DNA of 64,000 nt from Desulforhopalus_A sp963728385 (GTDB lineage: Bacteria > Desulfobacterota > Desulfobulbia > Desulfobulbales > Desulfocapsaceae). Below, in pieces: positions 40,664-49,554 of the stretch (position 1 is its first letter; every line of letters begins with the position of its first letter). Below the pieces are notes generated by a model that saw only the letters and a list, made by a program, of their open reading frames with translations, made no database searches and was not told the DNA's origin. Made by a program: the position numbers and the translations under genes. The stretch spans positions 1,488,001 to 1,552,000 of the forward strand of contig CAVSJK010000002.1 of NCBI GenBank assembly GCA_963728385.1, in the 5' to 3' direction.

Positions 40664-42509
40664 CTACTCAACAGTCACACTCTTCGCCAGATTTCGTGGC
40701 TGATCCACATCGCAACCACGCCTGGAGGCTATTTCATACGCCAGGAGTTGGGCAGGAATGGTATAGAGAATCGGATTCATCGCCTCGTGCACCTTCGGCA
40801 GATAAATAACGTCATCAGTAATATTTTTCAGATGGCTGTCCCCTTCGGTGCCAATAAGAATGATCCGTCCCTGGCGGGCTTTAATCTCTTCGACATTGGA
40901 AATTGATTTTTGGTAGACCTCATCCTGTGGCACCAGCGCCAGGACCGGCATATCCTTGTCAATTAAGGCAATCGGCCCATGTTTAAGCTCTCCCGAGGCA
41001 TAACCTTCGGCATGAATGTAGGAAATTTCCTTCAGTTTCAAAGCCCCTTCCAGAGCAATAGGGAAATTAAGTCCCCTGCCGACATATAAAAAATCGCGGC
41101 AGGTATAATAATTTTCAGATCAGAGCCTGCACTTCTTCCTGAATCCGGGGCAGTTCGCTACTTCAATGATGCCGGCAACACCTATCAGTTCCCTGCCGAG
41201 TTCGGCACTTTGTTCGGGCTGATGGTCTTTTTTTCTGGCCAAGATACAGGGTAAAGAGAAACAGCGCAGCCAGCTGTGAAATAAAAGCCTTGGTGGAAGC
41301 GACGCCTATTTCCGGTCCGGCATGGGTGTAAATTGTGCCATCCGCCTCCCTGGTCATGGTTGATCCGACCACATTGCAGATAGTGATAATTTTTGCGCCC
41401 AGTTCTTTTGCCTTGCGTATTCCGGCCAGGGTATCGGCAGTTTCGCCCGATTGGGAAATAGATACGGTCAGCACCCGCTCATTGACCAGCAGATGCCGAT
41501 ATCGAAATTCCGAAGCAATATCCACCTCGACCGTGAATATCGGCATATTTTTCAATCCAGTATTTGGCGACAAGCGCTGCATGCCAGGAGGTTCCGCAGG
41601 CAACCAGAAAAATTCGATCAATATTCTCCAGATCGGCCTCAGACAGTTTAATTTCCGGCAGATCCACCACCCCCGATTCCAGATTAATTCTTCCGCTGAC
41701 GGTATTGGTGATAGCCTGGGGCTGCTCGAAAATCTCCTTGAGCATGAAATGTCGATATCCGGCCTTTTCGGCCATCGCCGCATTCCAGTCGATGGTTTTA
41801 ATTTCTTTTTGCAGCTGCTTGCCGGTGATCAGGGAGAAAACCTGATGACTGTCAGCTTTCAGGATCGCCAGCTCCATATCATCCATAAAAAAGAACTTTA
41901 TTGGTATAGGGCAAAAGAGCCGGAATATCCGAAGCCAGAAAATTACCATCCTGCTCACTGACACCCAGCACCAACGGACTCTGATTTCGTACGGCAATGA
42001 GTGTATCCGGCATCCCTGCCCAGAGCACTCCTATTGCATAGGAACCTTCCACCAGACTGATGGCTTTTTTGACGGCAATGACCAGATCATCCTCAAGATT
42101 ATCTTCAATCAAATGGGCAAGCACCTCGGTATCGGTTTCAGAGGAAAAGACATGTCCTTTTTCCTTCAGTTCTTCGCGAAGTGAATGATAGTTTTCAATG
42201 ATACCGTTGTGGATGACAACGAGATTTACCGGTACAATCACTATGGGGATGAGCATTCTCCGTGGTCGGCGCACCATGGGTTGCCCAGCGGGTATGACCA
42301 AGACCTATATGGGAGGGAGCGATGATCGCATCGCCGATAATCGATTCAAGACGCGACAGCTTTCCTTCCGACCGATGTTTTACCATTTTGCCCTTTTCCA
42401 GGTATACAATACCCGCAGAATCATATCCCCGGTACTCAAGACGTCTGAGGCCTTCCAGTACTACCGGCACAACCCGCCGTGGACCACAATATCCTACAAT
42501 ACCGCACAT
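40664..42509 (-). pseudogene. glmS: Glutamine-fructose-6-phosphate aminotransferase (GlmS), broken by about six frameshifts
   Basis: GlmS makes glucosamine-6-phosphate for peptidoglycan. All parts are present in order: the class II amidotransferase start MCGIVGYCGPRR with the nucleophile Cys2, WATHGAPTTENAHPHSD, VIHNGIIENYHSLREEL, the isomerase domain with FLVACGTSWHAALVAKYWIEKYA, SISQSGETADTLAGIRKAKELGAK, GRGLNFPIALEGALKLKEISYIHAEG, and the end ASRRGCDVDQPRNLAKSVTVE. The reading frame changes near 42221, 41888, 41530, 41230, 41160 and 41120, each by a single base, two at runs of six or seven identical bases. Combined length is ~614 codons, normal for GlmS. No other decay is seen. GlmS is usually essential, so local sequence error or a second copy elsewhere should be considered. 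Confidence 0.88.
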
Positions 42510-42810
42510 ATTCTCCCCCTCCCTATTATGTATCTACAGAGTTTCCGGACGGAAACCTTGAAGGCATTTAATTGTTATATTATAGATTACGACATGAACC
42601 TTTCAAGCACATCCATCATAGTGCCAAGCAAGAACCGTTCCTTAACATTCTCACAATGTGGCGATAAAATAAAGCACAGCCTAACATTGCTCTTAAGACG
42701 TTTACCAGTTTTTTCTTTAAACATACTAAAAAAAAAGGTAGTATCGGCTACAAATCAATCAGCGATTACAAATTATTACAATTCCATCCCTATTTACAGT
42801 GCAAATTCCC
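42510..42810. other. Divergent promoter region between glmS and pyrE
   Basis: The 301-base A+T-rich space holds promoters for both directions and no gene. A run of nine A residues near 42729-42737 is the most obvious feature. No riboswitch fold typical of the glmS ribozyme was recognised. Confidence 0.5.
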
Positions 42811-43362
42811 ATGGACGACAGACAACGACTCAAAGAAATACTCCTCGAAAAATCATATCGACAAGGCACATTTACCCTTACTTCAGGTAAGACTTCGGAC
42901 TTCTATATTGACGGAAAACAGACGACTCTTTCAGCGGAAGGGGCATATCTTTGTGGGAAGTTGCTCTTCGAACTGTTGCAAAAATCACCCACTCCCATAC
43001 AAGCAGTGGGCGGCATGACCCTAGGAGCTGACCCACTGGTTACCGCGGTATCTATTGCCGGCTTTCTGGCAAATCAGCCGATTCCGGCATTCATCGTCCG
43101 CAAAGAAGCCAAAGGGCACGGAACCGGTAATTATATTGAAGGGTTAAAAAATATGCCCGAAGGATGCACCGTTGCCTTGCTGGAAGATGTAGTCACCACC
43201 GGAGGAACGCTGATTAAAGTCATTGATCGAGTTGAAGCCGCCGGTTTTAAGGTTGGCCTGGTCGCCACCGTCGTTGAAAGGCAGGAAGGCGGTACAGAAG
43301 CATTGGCAAGGGCGGGCTACAAACTCGAATCAATTTTCACCCGTGAGCAATTGCTCGGCTGA
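42811..43362 (+). CDS. pyrE: Orotate phosphoribosyltransferase
   Basis: The 183-residue enzyme converts orotate and PRPP to OMP in pyrimidine synthesis. The PRPP-binding motif CTVALLEDVVTTGGTLIKVID is intact. GTFTLTSGKTSDFYIDGKQTTL is the typical N-terminal block. FIVRKEAKGHGTGNYIEG contains the conserved lysines and the flexible catalytic loop. ATG 42811 is preferred over the in-frame GTG at 42799, although neither has a good ribosome-binding site. It starts a plus-strand run pyrE, dual-CXXC protein, PilZ protein, with 7- and 25-base gaps. Confidence 0.92.
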   Translation: MDDRQRLKEILLEKSYRQGTFTLTSGKTSDFYIDGKQTTLSAEGAYLCGKLLFELLQKSPTPIQAVGGMTLGADPLVTAVSIAGFLANQPIPAFIVRKEAKGHGTGNYIEGLKNMPEGCTVALLEDVVTTGGTLIKVIDRVEAAGFKVGLVATVVERQEGGTEALARAGYKLESIFTREQLLG

Positions 43363-43369
43363 GAACTCT

Positions 43370-43540
43370 ATGAAATGTAAAAAATGTTCGGGAAAACTTG
43401 AAGTGCATCGCATGTGTCGAAGAGTGCGTATGCGATGTACGGTTTGTGGTGAGGAATACCAGATCCATGAGGTGGCCGGCGAGCTTGACAGGGAGACGGA
43501 GGAAATCCTGGAAAGATACACTGCGATTATTTACGATTAA
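43370..43540 (+). CDS. Dual-CXXC motif small protein
   Basis: The 56-residue protein has two C-x-x-C pairs, MKCKKCSGKLEVHRMCRR and MRCTVCGEEYQIHEVAGEL, followed by an acidic helix and the end AIIYD. It matches a family of small zinc-ribbon-like proteins in Desulfobacterota known as dual CXXC motif small (seleno)proteins, in which some members use selenocysteine. Here all positions are cysteines and no in-frame TGA is used. Its function is unknown. It begins 7 bases after pyrE, so it is certainly co-transcribed. Confidence 0.8.
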   Translation: MKCKKCSGKLEVHRMCRRVRMRCTVCGEEYQIHEVAGELDRETEEILERYTAIIYD

Positions 43541-43565
43541 ATTTCAATGAATTGTAAAGTATTAC

Positions 43566-44045
43566 ATGGCGAATCCACCGGCAATTAAGAAATCCTTTGT
43601 GAAATCTGATGACGAAGCAATGATCGTTTGTCCGGCATGCGACTGCGCCAGGACAATCTCTGTTGCTCAATTCCGGCATCGTCAGCATCTGGTTAAGGTG
43701 AAATGCAAGTGTGGCTATCTTTTCAGGGTATACCTTGAATTCCGGCGCCACTTTCGCAAACCAACCGATCTGGAAGGGATGTACGATCTAAAGCCACCGG
43801 CGATTGGCGGCGGCAAGGTCAGGATTATCAATCTCTCTTTAAGCGGTGTCTGCTTTGAGGTGCGGGGTATTCATGACCTAAAAACCGGCCAAACAGGCTC
43901 ATTAGACTTCACTCTTGATAACCGCAAAGAAACCGTACTATTCAAGAAGGTTATCATCAAGACCGTGATTGGAAACCGTATCGGCTGTGAATTCATGGAA
44001 GAGAGGGCATACGAGAAAGAATTAGGGTTCTACCTGCTACCGTAG
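43566..44045 (+). CDS. PilZ-domain protein with N-terminal zinc ribbon
   Basis: The 159-residue protein starts with a zinc-ribbon-like segment (CPACDCARTISVAQFRHRQHLVKVKCKCGYLF, of MJ0042 type). A PilZ domain follows. The c-di-GMP-binding R-x-x-x-R appears as EFRRHFRKPTDLEG, and the second motif (D/N)-x-S-x-x-G as NLSLSGVCFEV. The domain binds cyclic di-GMP and usually controls motility, secretion or polysaccharide output; the target cannot be read here. It is the last gene of the pyrE run. Its end overlaps convergent hflX by 9 bases. Confidence 0.83.
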   Translation: MANPPAIKKSFVKSDDEAMIVCPACDCARTISVAQFRHRQHLVKVKCKCGYLFRVYLEFRRHFRKPTDLEGMYDLKPPAIGGGKVRIINLSLSGVCFEVRGIHDLKTGQTGSLDFTLDNRKETVLFKKVIIKTVIGNRIGCEFMEERAYEKELGFYLLP

Positions 44046-45749
44046 TTTCTCATCCAACACTTTGTCTATAAGCCTTTCAGCCTGAACGAGAAATTCCCTC
44101 AGCGTCTCCGGCTGCAGTGCGCTAACGGTAATCCCCTCCTTACCGACAATTTGCTCAACCAGAATCGGATCTTCAACCAGATCAATCTTGTTAAAGAGTG
44201 TCAGGACTGGAATCGTGCCGAGTTCAAGATCACTGAGAAGTTGTTGGACAACCGCCATCTGCTCTCGAAAACCGGGATTTGAAACATCGACCACATGAAC
44301 AAGCAAATCAGCTTCCTGCAATTCTTCCAAAGTCGCCATAAAAGCCTTCAACAGGTCAGCCGGCAGGTTTCTGATAAAACCCACGGTATCCGTGATGATG
44401 ACCTCAAGCTCGGTCGGAAACCGAAGTCGTCTGCTGGTCGGATCAAGGGTGGCAAAAAGCTTATTTTCCGCGATAATATCACTATTTGTCAGCGTATTGA
44501 GCAGGGTGGATTTTCCGGCATTGGTGTAGCCGACCAGTGAGAGCACGGGCAAATCCTTTTTCCGCCGCTTAGCCCTGCGCCGGTACCTCTCCTCGCTCAC
44601 CTTTTTCAGTTCCTGGGTCAAACGGGCTAACCGGTCGTTAATCCGGCGACGATCTATCTCAAGCTTGGTTTCACCGGGACCACGGGCACCAATCCCCCCG
44701 GTTAGTCTCGACAGGGCATCGTCTCTGGTGGAGAGGCGGGGCAGCATGTATTTCAGCTGGGCCGTCTCCACCTGCAGCTTTCCTTCCCGGCTCATTGCCC
44801 TGTGGGCAAAGATATCGAGGATAAGCTGGGTTCTGTCGATTACCCGTAAGTCACTAAAATTGGTAATGGATCTGATCTGTGAAGGATTCAGTTCCTGATT
44901 GAAAATCAACAGGTTGGCATCGAGCTGCAGAGCCCGGATCATGATATCGGCGAGCTTCCCTTTACCTAGAATGAGCCGCGGGTTAATTCTGTTGCTGCGT
45001 TGCAGGACGGTATCCAAAATGATGATATTATCGGATTTGGCCAGTTCGACAAGTTCAGCAAGTGACTCCTCCGCCTGACGCTTCGGTTCCGTCGTTACAC
45101 TGACAAGAATGGCACGATCCTGCTTGCTTTCAACGAAACTGATTTTCCGGCCGAGACCAAACTCTCCTTCTATTGCCGCAATGAGCTCCTCGGCCGAATC
45201 AACCTGGTTAGCGGGATGAATCGGTTCGAGAAATGCCCAACTCTTGCCGGCATCGATCCGTGGCAACAGATGGGCCGAGTACATTTTTTCCGGCAAACCC
45301 TGCTCGTCAACCTTGATAATCGACATCAGGTCGAGTCGTAAGAAAAGCAGATCCATCAGATCTTCGTCGCTGATATCTTCGCCCGCCAGATGGGTGTGCA
45401 CCAGCCTAAGACCGCGCAGCCTGCCTCCGGAAGCTCGCACATTTCCAAGTTGAGGCAGCATGATATGGGAATGATCTCCCACGACTACGGACTCGATCCT
45501 ACCGGACCTGTGCACTAAAAGACCAAGCTGCCTGTTCATTTCAGCAGAGAGCTGACAAAGCGTCCTGGCCATTTCCGGATTAATGATTTTATCCCGTTGA
45601 ACCCTCTTCTGCCCAAGACGTTCGAGGCTTTTGAGTTGACTGGTTTTTAATCCTGTTATGTTTCCACTTACTATTCCGATGTCTCTTCCTCCTTTTTTAT
45701 TGGAAGGACAACATCCTGTGCGCCGGAAGAAAGCTCCGGTCGGAGACAC
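44037..45749 (-). CDS. hflX: Ribosome-associated GTPase HflX, long form
   Basis: HflX is a GTPase that splits stalled ribosomes under heat and other stress. G motifs are present: GYTNAGKSTLLN (G1), DTVGFIRNLP (G3) and FNKIDLV (G4). The HflX-specific linker GGIGARGPGETKLEIDRRRI precedes them. About 160 N-terminal residues (SGRIESVVVGDHSHIMLPQ, HTHLAGEDISDEDLMDLLFLRLDLM) form the extension found in deltaproteobacterial long HflX. The start is doubtful: homology begins near SGNITGLKTSQLK, just after the cytochrome stop, but no ATG/GTG/TTG lies there. The listed GTG (45749) is inside the cytochrome gene; ATG 45572 would cut conserved residues. It is the last gene of nadE-cytochrome-hflX. Confidence 0.88.
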   Translation of the reverse strand: MSPTGAFFRRTGCCPSNKKGGRDIGIVSGNITGLKTSQLKSLERLGQKRVQRDKIINPEMARTLCQLSAEMNRQLGLLVHRSGRIESVVVGDHSHIMLPQLGNVRASGGRLRGLRLVHTHLAGEDISDEDLMDLLFLRLDLMSIIKVDEQGLPEKMYSAHLLPRIDAGKSWAFLEPIHPANQVDSAEELIAAIEGEFGLGRKISFVESKQDRAILVSVTTEPKRQAEESLAELVELAKSDNIIILDTVLQRSNRINPRLILGKGKLADIMIRALQLDANLLIFNQELNPSQIRSITNFSDLRVIDRTQLILDIFAHRAMSREGKLQVETAQLKYMLPRLSTRDDALSRLTGGIGARGPGETKLEIDRRRINDRLARLTQELKKVSEERYRRRAKRRKKDLPVLSLVGYTNAGKSTLLNTLTNSDIIAENKLFATLDPTSRRLRFPTELEVIITDTVGFIRNLPADLLKAFMATLEELQEADLLVHVVDVSNPGFREQMAVVQQLLSDLELGTIPVLTLFNKIDLVEDPILVEQIVGKEGITVSALQPETLREFLVQAERLIDKVLDEKLR

Positions 45750-47500
45750 ACAGTTTGTCTATTATAATTTTTCCACATCGTATCATCATATCGATTGTGA
45801 CACCGAACACACAAGCCGACACGAAGAATTGCCCACAGTTCTTCCTTATTAAACGGCCGTAGCGTCGATCTTGAGCTGTGCTGCAAAGGTTCTCCTTCAA
45901 GAGTAACATAAGCATCAAAAGGTACGGTAGTACCGGAACTTGTCACAACTCCTTCATTAATTGGTTCAAAAACCATTTTGCCATTTCGCATGAAGACTTT
46001 TCCATCCCCTAAACCGATAGTTTTCGTTGATGCGTGGCAGTCCACGCATTCACGGCCCTTGGCCTGGGTGGTGTGGGGATTGATAGCTGCCATGGTAAAC
46101 CGGTTGAAGCTCTTTTCAATTTCACCCTTTTTATCGACTGAGGTAACCATATCCTGGCATCCGGGAGTCACCACGACGATTTCATCCTGCCAGACGCCGA
46201 GCATAGGCTGTTCATAGCGGATATAGGAACGTCCCTCCTCCCATAATCCCGCCGTTTTCTCAAGACTTAACTTATCGAGATGAGTCAGGGAGGCATCCCG
46301 TTTGGCATGGCAGCCATAGCACTGGGCTACCCAGGTGGAATGACAAGCTTCACAGCTTACCCGTTTATGCGCGGCAAAATCGCACACGCCTTTTTTTGCA
46401 GTCTTAACCGGATGCTTCTTCCCATCAACCTTGCCTATCAGGATCACTTTGCCGTCATCCTTTTCAAGGTTGGTAAGGCTGTTATTTTTTCTTGTTACTC
46501 CCGGATGATCGGAGTGGCATACCTGGCAGGAAATTTCAAGTTGTTCTTCGTAATGGGCATAACTGGTACCATCACCCATGATCTCGTTACGGGTATGACA
46601 GTCGATGCATTCCATGCCTTTTTGATGATGCACGTCATCGGCGATATCCAGATAAAACCTTGAGCCTGGAAGCTGCCTGGAATTCAGATGTCCTTTTTGA
46701 TAGGGGGTTCCATACCCTTCCGATTCGAAGATGCCCATGTAGGAAATTCCGATCCGTCCTGAGCGGTTGTGACAACGTACGCAATTGACGCTATGAACTT
46801 TTTTAGTAATGAGAGGATGGATTTTTTTATCCGATTTCTTCTCAGGAGTTTCATTGTCCGAAGCAAATATTTCGTCAATACTGGTTTTACCAGGCACATA
46901 ATAGTGGCATGCGGAACAGCCGCCGCCCTTTTCATTGAAAAATTCGGGAATACCCGAGAGATCGTTTTTTTGTTTCCAGAGGTGGCAGGTAGCACAAAGT
47001 TTTCGGTAATAATCAAGAGCCAGGGATGTCTTACCTGTTTTCATGAGTTTTTCCACGGTAAGCTCGGTATCCTGACTGTCGCTTTCTCCCCAGTAATAAA
47101 GCAGAGTTCCGATAATGCCCCTGTTGGTGCCCATAAGAGAATTTTTCACCTTATGCACATCGGCAGGATGACAGCCTTCCACGGCACAGGTTTTTTCCAC
47201 AATGCGCAGGTCGCCGGGGTTGAGGACCATCCCGTCATGCCCTTTTTCCTTGGTGACTGCCAGAGGATTGCCGAGATGGCAGGGAGAGCAGCCGATAACG
47301 GCGGCATCGTGGGCCGGATCGAGTTTTTCGTCCTTATGACAACTCAGGCACATATCGACACTGCCGGAACTTGTCACATAGAGTTTATCCGGTCGCTGTA
47401 GCAACTGTTCATGAGCGATGAGCCAGCCCAGCGCACAGAAGGCTCCTCCAACTATGAGGATCTTTAGAATGGATGGTATTGTGTATCGACTATCTTTCAA
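45671..47500 (-). CDS. Membrane-anchored multihaem cytochrome c (11 CXXCH, 1 CX4CH)
   Basis: The 609-residue protein has an N-terminal membrane helix (ILKILIVGGAFCALGWLIA) and a large periplasmic part. I count eleven CXXCH haem sites (CLSCH, CSPCH, CATCH, CSACH, CVRCH, CIDCH, CQVCH, CEACH, CYGCH, CVDCH, CVRCH) and one wider site CAVEGCH. The ECVDCHASTK and RHDVH-type histidine spacing suits bis-histidine haems. It probably carries electrons between the quinone pool or periplasmic enzymes and an acceptor not identifiable here. It starts with TTG at 47500, 20 bases after the nadE stop, and there is no ATG alternative. It is followed by hflX, an unusual partner. Confidence 0.85.
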   Translation of the reverse strand: MKDSRYTIPSILKILIVGGAFCALGWLIAHEQLLQRPDKLYVTSSGSVDMCLSCHKDEKLDPAHDAAVIGCSPCHLGNPLAVTKEKGHDGMVLNPGDLRIVEKTCAVEGCHPADVHKVKNSLMGTNRGIIGTLLYYWGESDSQDTELTVEKLMKTGKTSLALDYYRKLCATCHLWKQKNDLSGIPEFFNEKGGGCSACHYYVPGKTSIDEIFASDNETPEKKSDKKIHPLITKKVHSVNCVRCHNRSGRIGISYMGIFESEGYGTPYQKGHLNSRQLPGSRFYLDIADDVHHQKGMECIDCHTRNEIMGDGTSYAHYEEQLEISCQVCHSDHPGVTRKNNSLTNLEKDDGKVILIGKVDGKKHPVKTAKKGVCDFAAHKRVSCEACHSTWVAQCYGCHAKRDASLTHLDKLSLEKTAGLWEEGRSYIRYEQPMLGVWQDEIVVVTPGCQDMVTSVDKKGEIEKSFNRFTMAAINPHTTQAKGRECVDCHASTKTIGLGDGKVFMRNGKMVFEPINEGVVTSSGTTVPFDAYVTLEGEPLQHSSRSTLRPFNKEELWAILRVGLCVRCHNRYDDTMWKNYNRQTVCLRPELSSGAQDVVLPIKKEEETSE

Positions 47501-47520
47501 ATTGACGGGCCATTAATGAA

Positions 47521-49167
47521 TTATCCCTGGAAATTTTGGACATTTGGATATCTGCGTCCGAAGCCGAAAGCCTTGCTGGTCACCTTCAACCCCATCGGGG
47601 CCTGCTTCCGTTTATATTCATTGAGCCGAATCCGCCGCAGAATGTCCTTTACCAGCTGTTCTTCAAAACCACGAGCGACGATTTCACTCCAACCCTCTCC
47701 CTCTTCCAGATGCAGTTCCAGGACCTGATCAAGAACTTCGTAGGCCGGCAGGTCGTCCTGATCCGTCTGATCCGGTTTCAATTCCGCCGAGGGTGCCTTG
47801 CTGATTATTCTTGCCGGAATTACTTCCTTTGATCTGTTTACATAGCGGGCCAGTTGATAAACCAGCTGTTTCGGCACATCCGAGATCACCGCCAGCCCGC
47901 CGCTCATATCTCCGTACAGGGTACAGTAGCCAACGGCCATCTCACTTTTATTGCCGGTGGTCAGGAGTAAATGTCCAAACTTATTGGACAAGGCCATGAG
48001 CAGATTTCCCCGGATACGGGCCTGGAGATTCTGTTCAGTCAAGTCTTCCTCGCGGCCGGCAAAAAGAGGTTCCAGACTCTGTCTAAAACAAGCAAAAAGT
48101 TCGCTGATCGGCAATACTTCAAAACGGCAGCCAAGATTTTCGGCAAGCTTTTTCGCGTCTTCCATGGAATCATCCGAACTGTAAGGCGAAGGCAATGCCA
48201 CCCCAAGAACATTTTCCGGGCCAAGCGCATCAACCGCAATCGCCGCCGTCAGTGCGGAATCGATGCCGCCGGATAGCCCAAGAACCACGGAAGAAAAATG
48301 ACATTTCCGAACATAATCAGCCACTCCCATGACTAGGCCCTGATAGACCGCTTCCTGCTCGGAAACCTGCAGAGTTCCGTGCAGATCTCCCTGCCAGGTC
48401 CGGCTGTCAACGATGATCATATCCTCTTGAAAGCCCAATGCCTGGGCGACAACAGAGCCGGTTTTATCCATAATCAGGCTGCGGCCGTCAAAGAGCAGCG
48501 AGTCCTGGCCGCCCACCTGGTTGCAGTAGAGAAAAGGCACCGAACAGCGACCAATGATTTTCTTAAAGATGCTTTTTCTTATCTCTTCCTTATTGCGTTG
48601 AAACGGAGAAGCGGAAATATTGATTATTGCGTCTATCGATTGGCCTTTTGCAGCTGCCAGCGCGAAGAGTTGGTCCACAGGTTCGGTATGATATTCCATC
48701 ACCTGGTCACTCCAGACGTCCTCGCATACGGTGACCCCGAAATTCAGCCCTTTTAATTGATAAATCTCGGATATCGGTCCCGGCTCAAAGTAGCGTGTCT
48801 CATCAAAAACATCGTACGCCGGCAACAACTGTTTTCTGGCCCTGAAAATAATCCTGCCATTTCGCGCGACGACTGCGGAATTATAAAGTTTCTTGCCGTT
48901 TAATCCTTCCCTCTTCTCGAAACAGCCGAACATGACATCAAGATCGGGTAAGTCACTTAGTAACTGAGCTACGGCCGCATCATGGGCCTCAATAAAGGAT
49001 GCTCTCTCCAAAAGATCCTGCGGGGGGTAGCCTGAGATAGTGAGTTCCGGGAATATGACCAGTTCACAGCCACGATCTTTTGCTTTTTCGGACCAGGATT
49101 TAATTTTTCGGCAATTATAGTCAAAATCACCAATAACCGGGTTTATCTGCACCAGGGCAATCTTCAC
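47521..49167 (-). CDS. nadE: Glutamine-dependent NAD+ synthetase
   Basis: The 548-residue two-domain enzyme converts nicotinate adenine dinucleotide to NAD+ using glutamine. The N-terminal nitrilase-type glutaminase domain carries the Glu-Lys-Cys triad in FPELTISGYPPQDLL, RARKQLLPAYDVFDE and GVTVCEDVWSD. The C-terminal synthetase domain has the P-loop GLSGGIDSALTAAIA, TGNKSEMAVGYCTLYGDMSGGLA and SKAPSAELKPDQTDQDDLP. It is cytosolic. GTG 49167 is chosen because GGAGAG precedes it and homologues start VKIALVQINP; the frame beyond it runs into the upstream repeat. It is the first gene of the unit with the cytochrome and hflX. Confidence 0.93.
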   Translation of the reverse strand: MKIALVQINPVIGDFDYNCRKIKSWSEKAKDRGCELVIFPELTISGYPPQDLLERASFIEAHDAAVAQLLSDLPDLDVMFGCFEKREGLNGKKLYNSAVVARNGRIIFRARKQLLPAYDVFDETRYFEPGPISEIYQLKGLNFGVTVCEDVWSDQVMEYHTEPVDQLFALAAAKGQSIDAIINISASPFQRNKEEIRKSIFKKIIGRCSVPFLYCNQVGGQDSLLFDGRSLIMDKTGSVVAQALGFQEDMIIVDSRTWQGDLHGTLQVSEQEAVYQGLVMGVADYVRKCHFSSVVLGLSGGIDSALTAAIAVDALGPENVLGVALPSPYSSDDSMEDAKKLAENLGCRFEVLPISELFACFRQSLEPLFAGREEDLTEQNLQARIRGNLLMALSNKFGHLLLTTGNKSEMAVGYCTLYGDMSGGLAVISDVPKQLVYQLARYVNRSKEVIPARIISKAPSAELKPDQTDQDDLPAYEVLDQVLELHLEEGEGWSEIVARGFEEQLVKDILRRIRLNEYKRKQAPMGLKVTSKAFGFGRRYPNVQNFQG

Positions 49168-49189
49168 CGTACTCTCCCATCTATGATGG

Positions 49190-49335
49190 CGTCGTAAAAA
49201 TCCTTCATCTGCTTCGTTACTGCAAATTTTCAATCATTACAAAGTACCTTAGTACGCCGAAATGATCGAAAATTTATGCGCCTCGAACATGAAGCTTTTT
49301 ACTTAGCCATCTAAAATCTAAGGTTTTTACGAGAT
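49190..49335. repeat. Dispersed repeat family 2, copy 2
   Basis: This stretch aligns with 3495-3630 from GTCGTAAAAA-type left end through CTTCATCTGCTTCG, TTTTTACTTAGCCATCT and TTTTTACGAG. Its central part AATCATTAC to GAAATGATCG forms the same kind of hairpin. It occupies the promoter side of nadE. Confidence 0.75.
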
Positions 49336-49361
49336 TATCATCTATGATAATCTCGTAAAAA
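49324..49361. repeat. Perfect 18-bp inverted repeat with 2-bp loop
   Basis: TTTTTACGAGATTATCAT (49324-49341) and ATGATAATCTCGTAAAAA (49344-49361) are exact complements separated by CT. The stem with outer A/T runs could terminate transcription in either direction. It adjoins repeat family 2. Confidence 0.8.
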
Positions 49362-49416
49362 GTCACTTTGTGAGTAGGGATGGACTCTGGAAAAAGGTCG
49401 ATATACGAGGCGTAGT

Positions 49417-49470
49417 GTCTGAAACGGCAATTAGGTAGTACATATGGTACAGCTAATTGCCGTTTCAGAC
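49417..49470. repeat. Perfect 18-bp inverted repeat with 18-bp loop
   Basis: GTCTGAAACGGCAATTAG (49417-49434) is exactly complementary to CTAATTGCCGTTTCAGAC (49453-49470). The left end includes the 14-base word GTAGTGTCTGAAAC that also occurs at 4262-4275. The loop contains TACATATGGTA. It looks like a small mobile or structured-RNA element rather than a terminator. Confidence 0.75.
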
Positions 49471-49554
49471 CTACAACGAAGTAGATCGGGCTTTTTACGA
49501 GTCCATCATCTATGACATCATGTTAATTCGTCCGGCTTCACTGAGCCTCGGCAT

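Noticed and set aside
40342..40671. Minus-strand 109-codon frame between the BON gene and glmS
   Set aside because: The composition is irregular, no ribosome-binding site is present, and it overlaps glmS sequence at its end.
42510..42810. Possible glmS ribozyme upstream of glmS
   Set aside because: The region is A+T rich and lacks the conserved core and the G-rich cleavage-site context of glmS ribozymes as far as I can see by eye.
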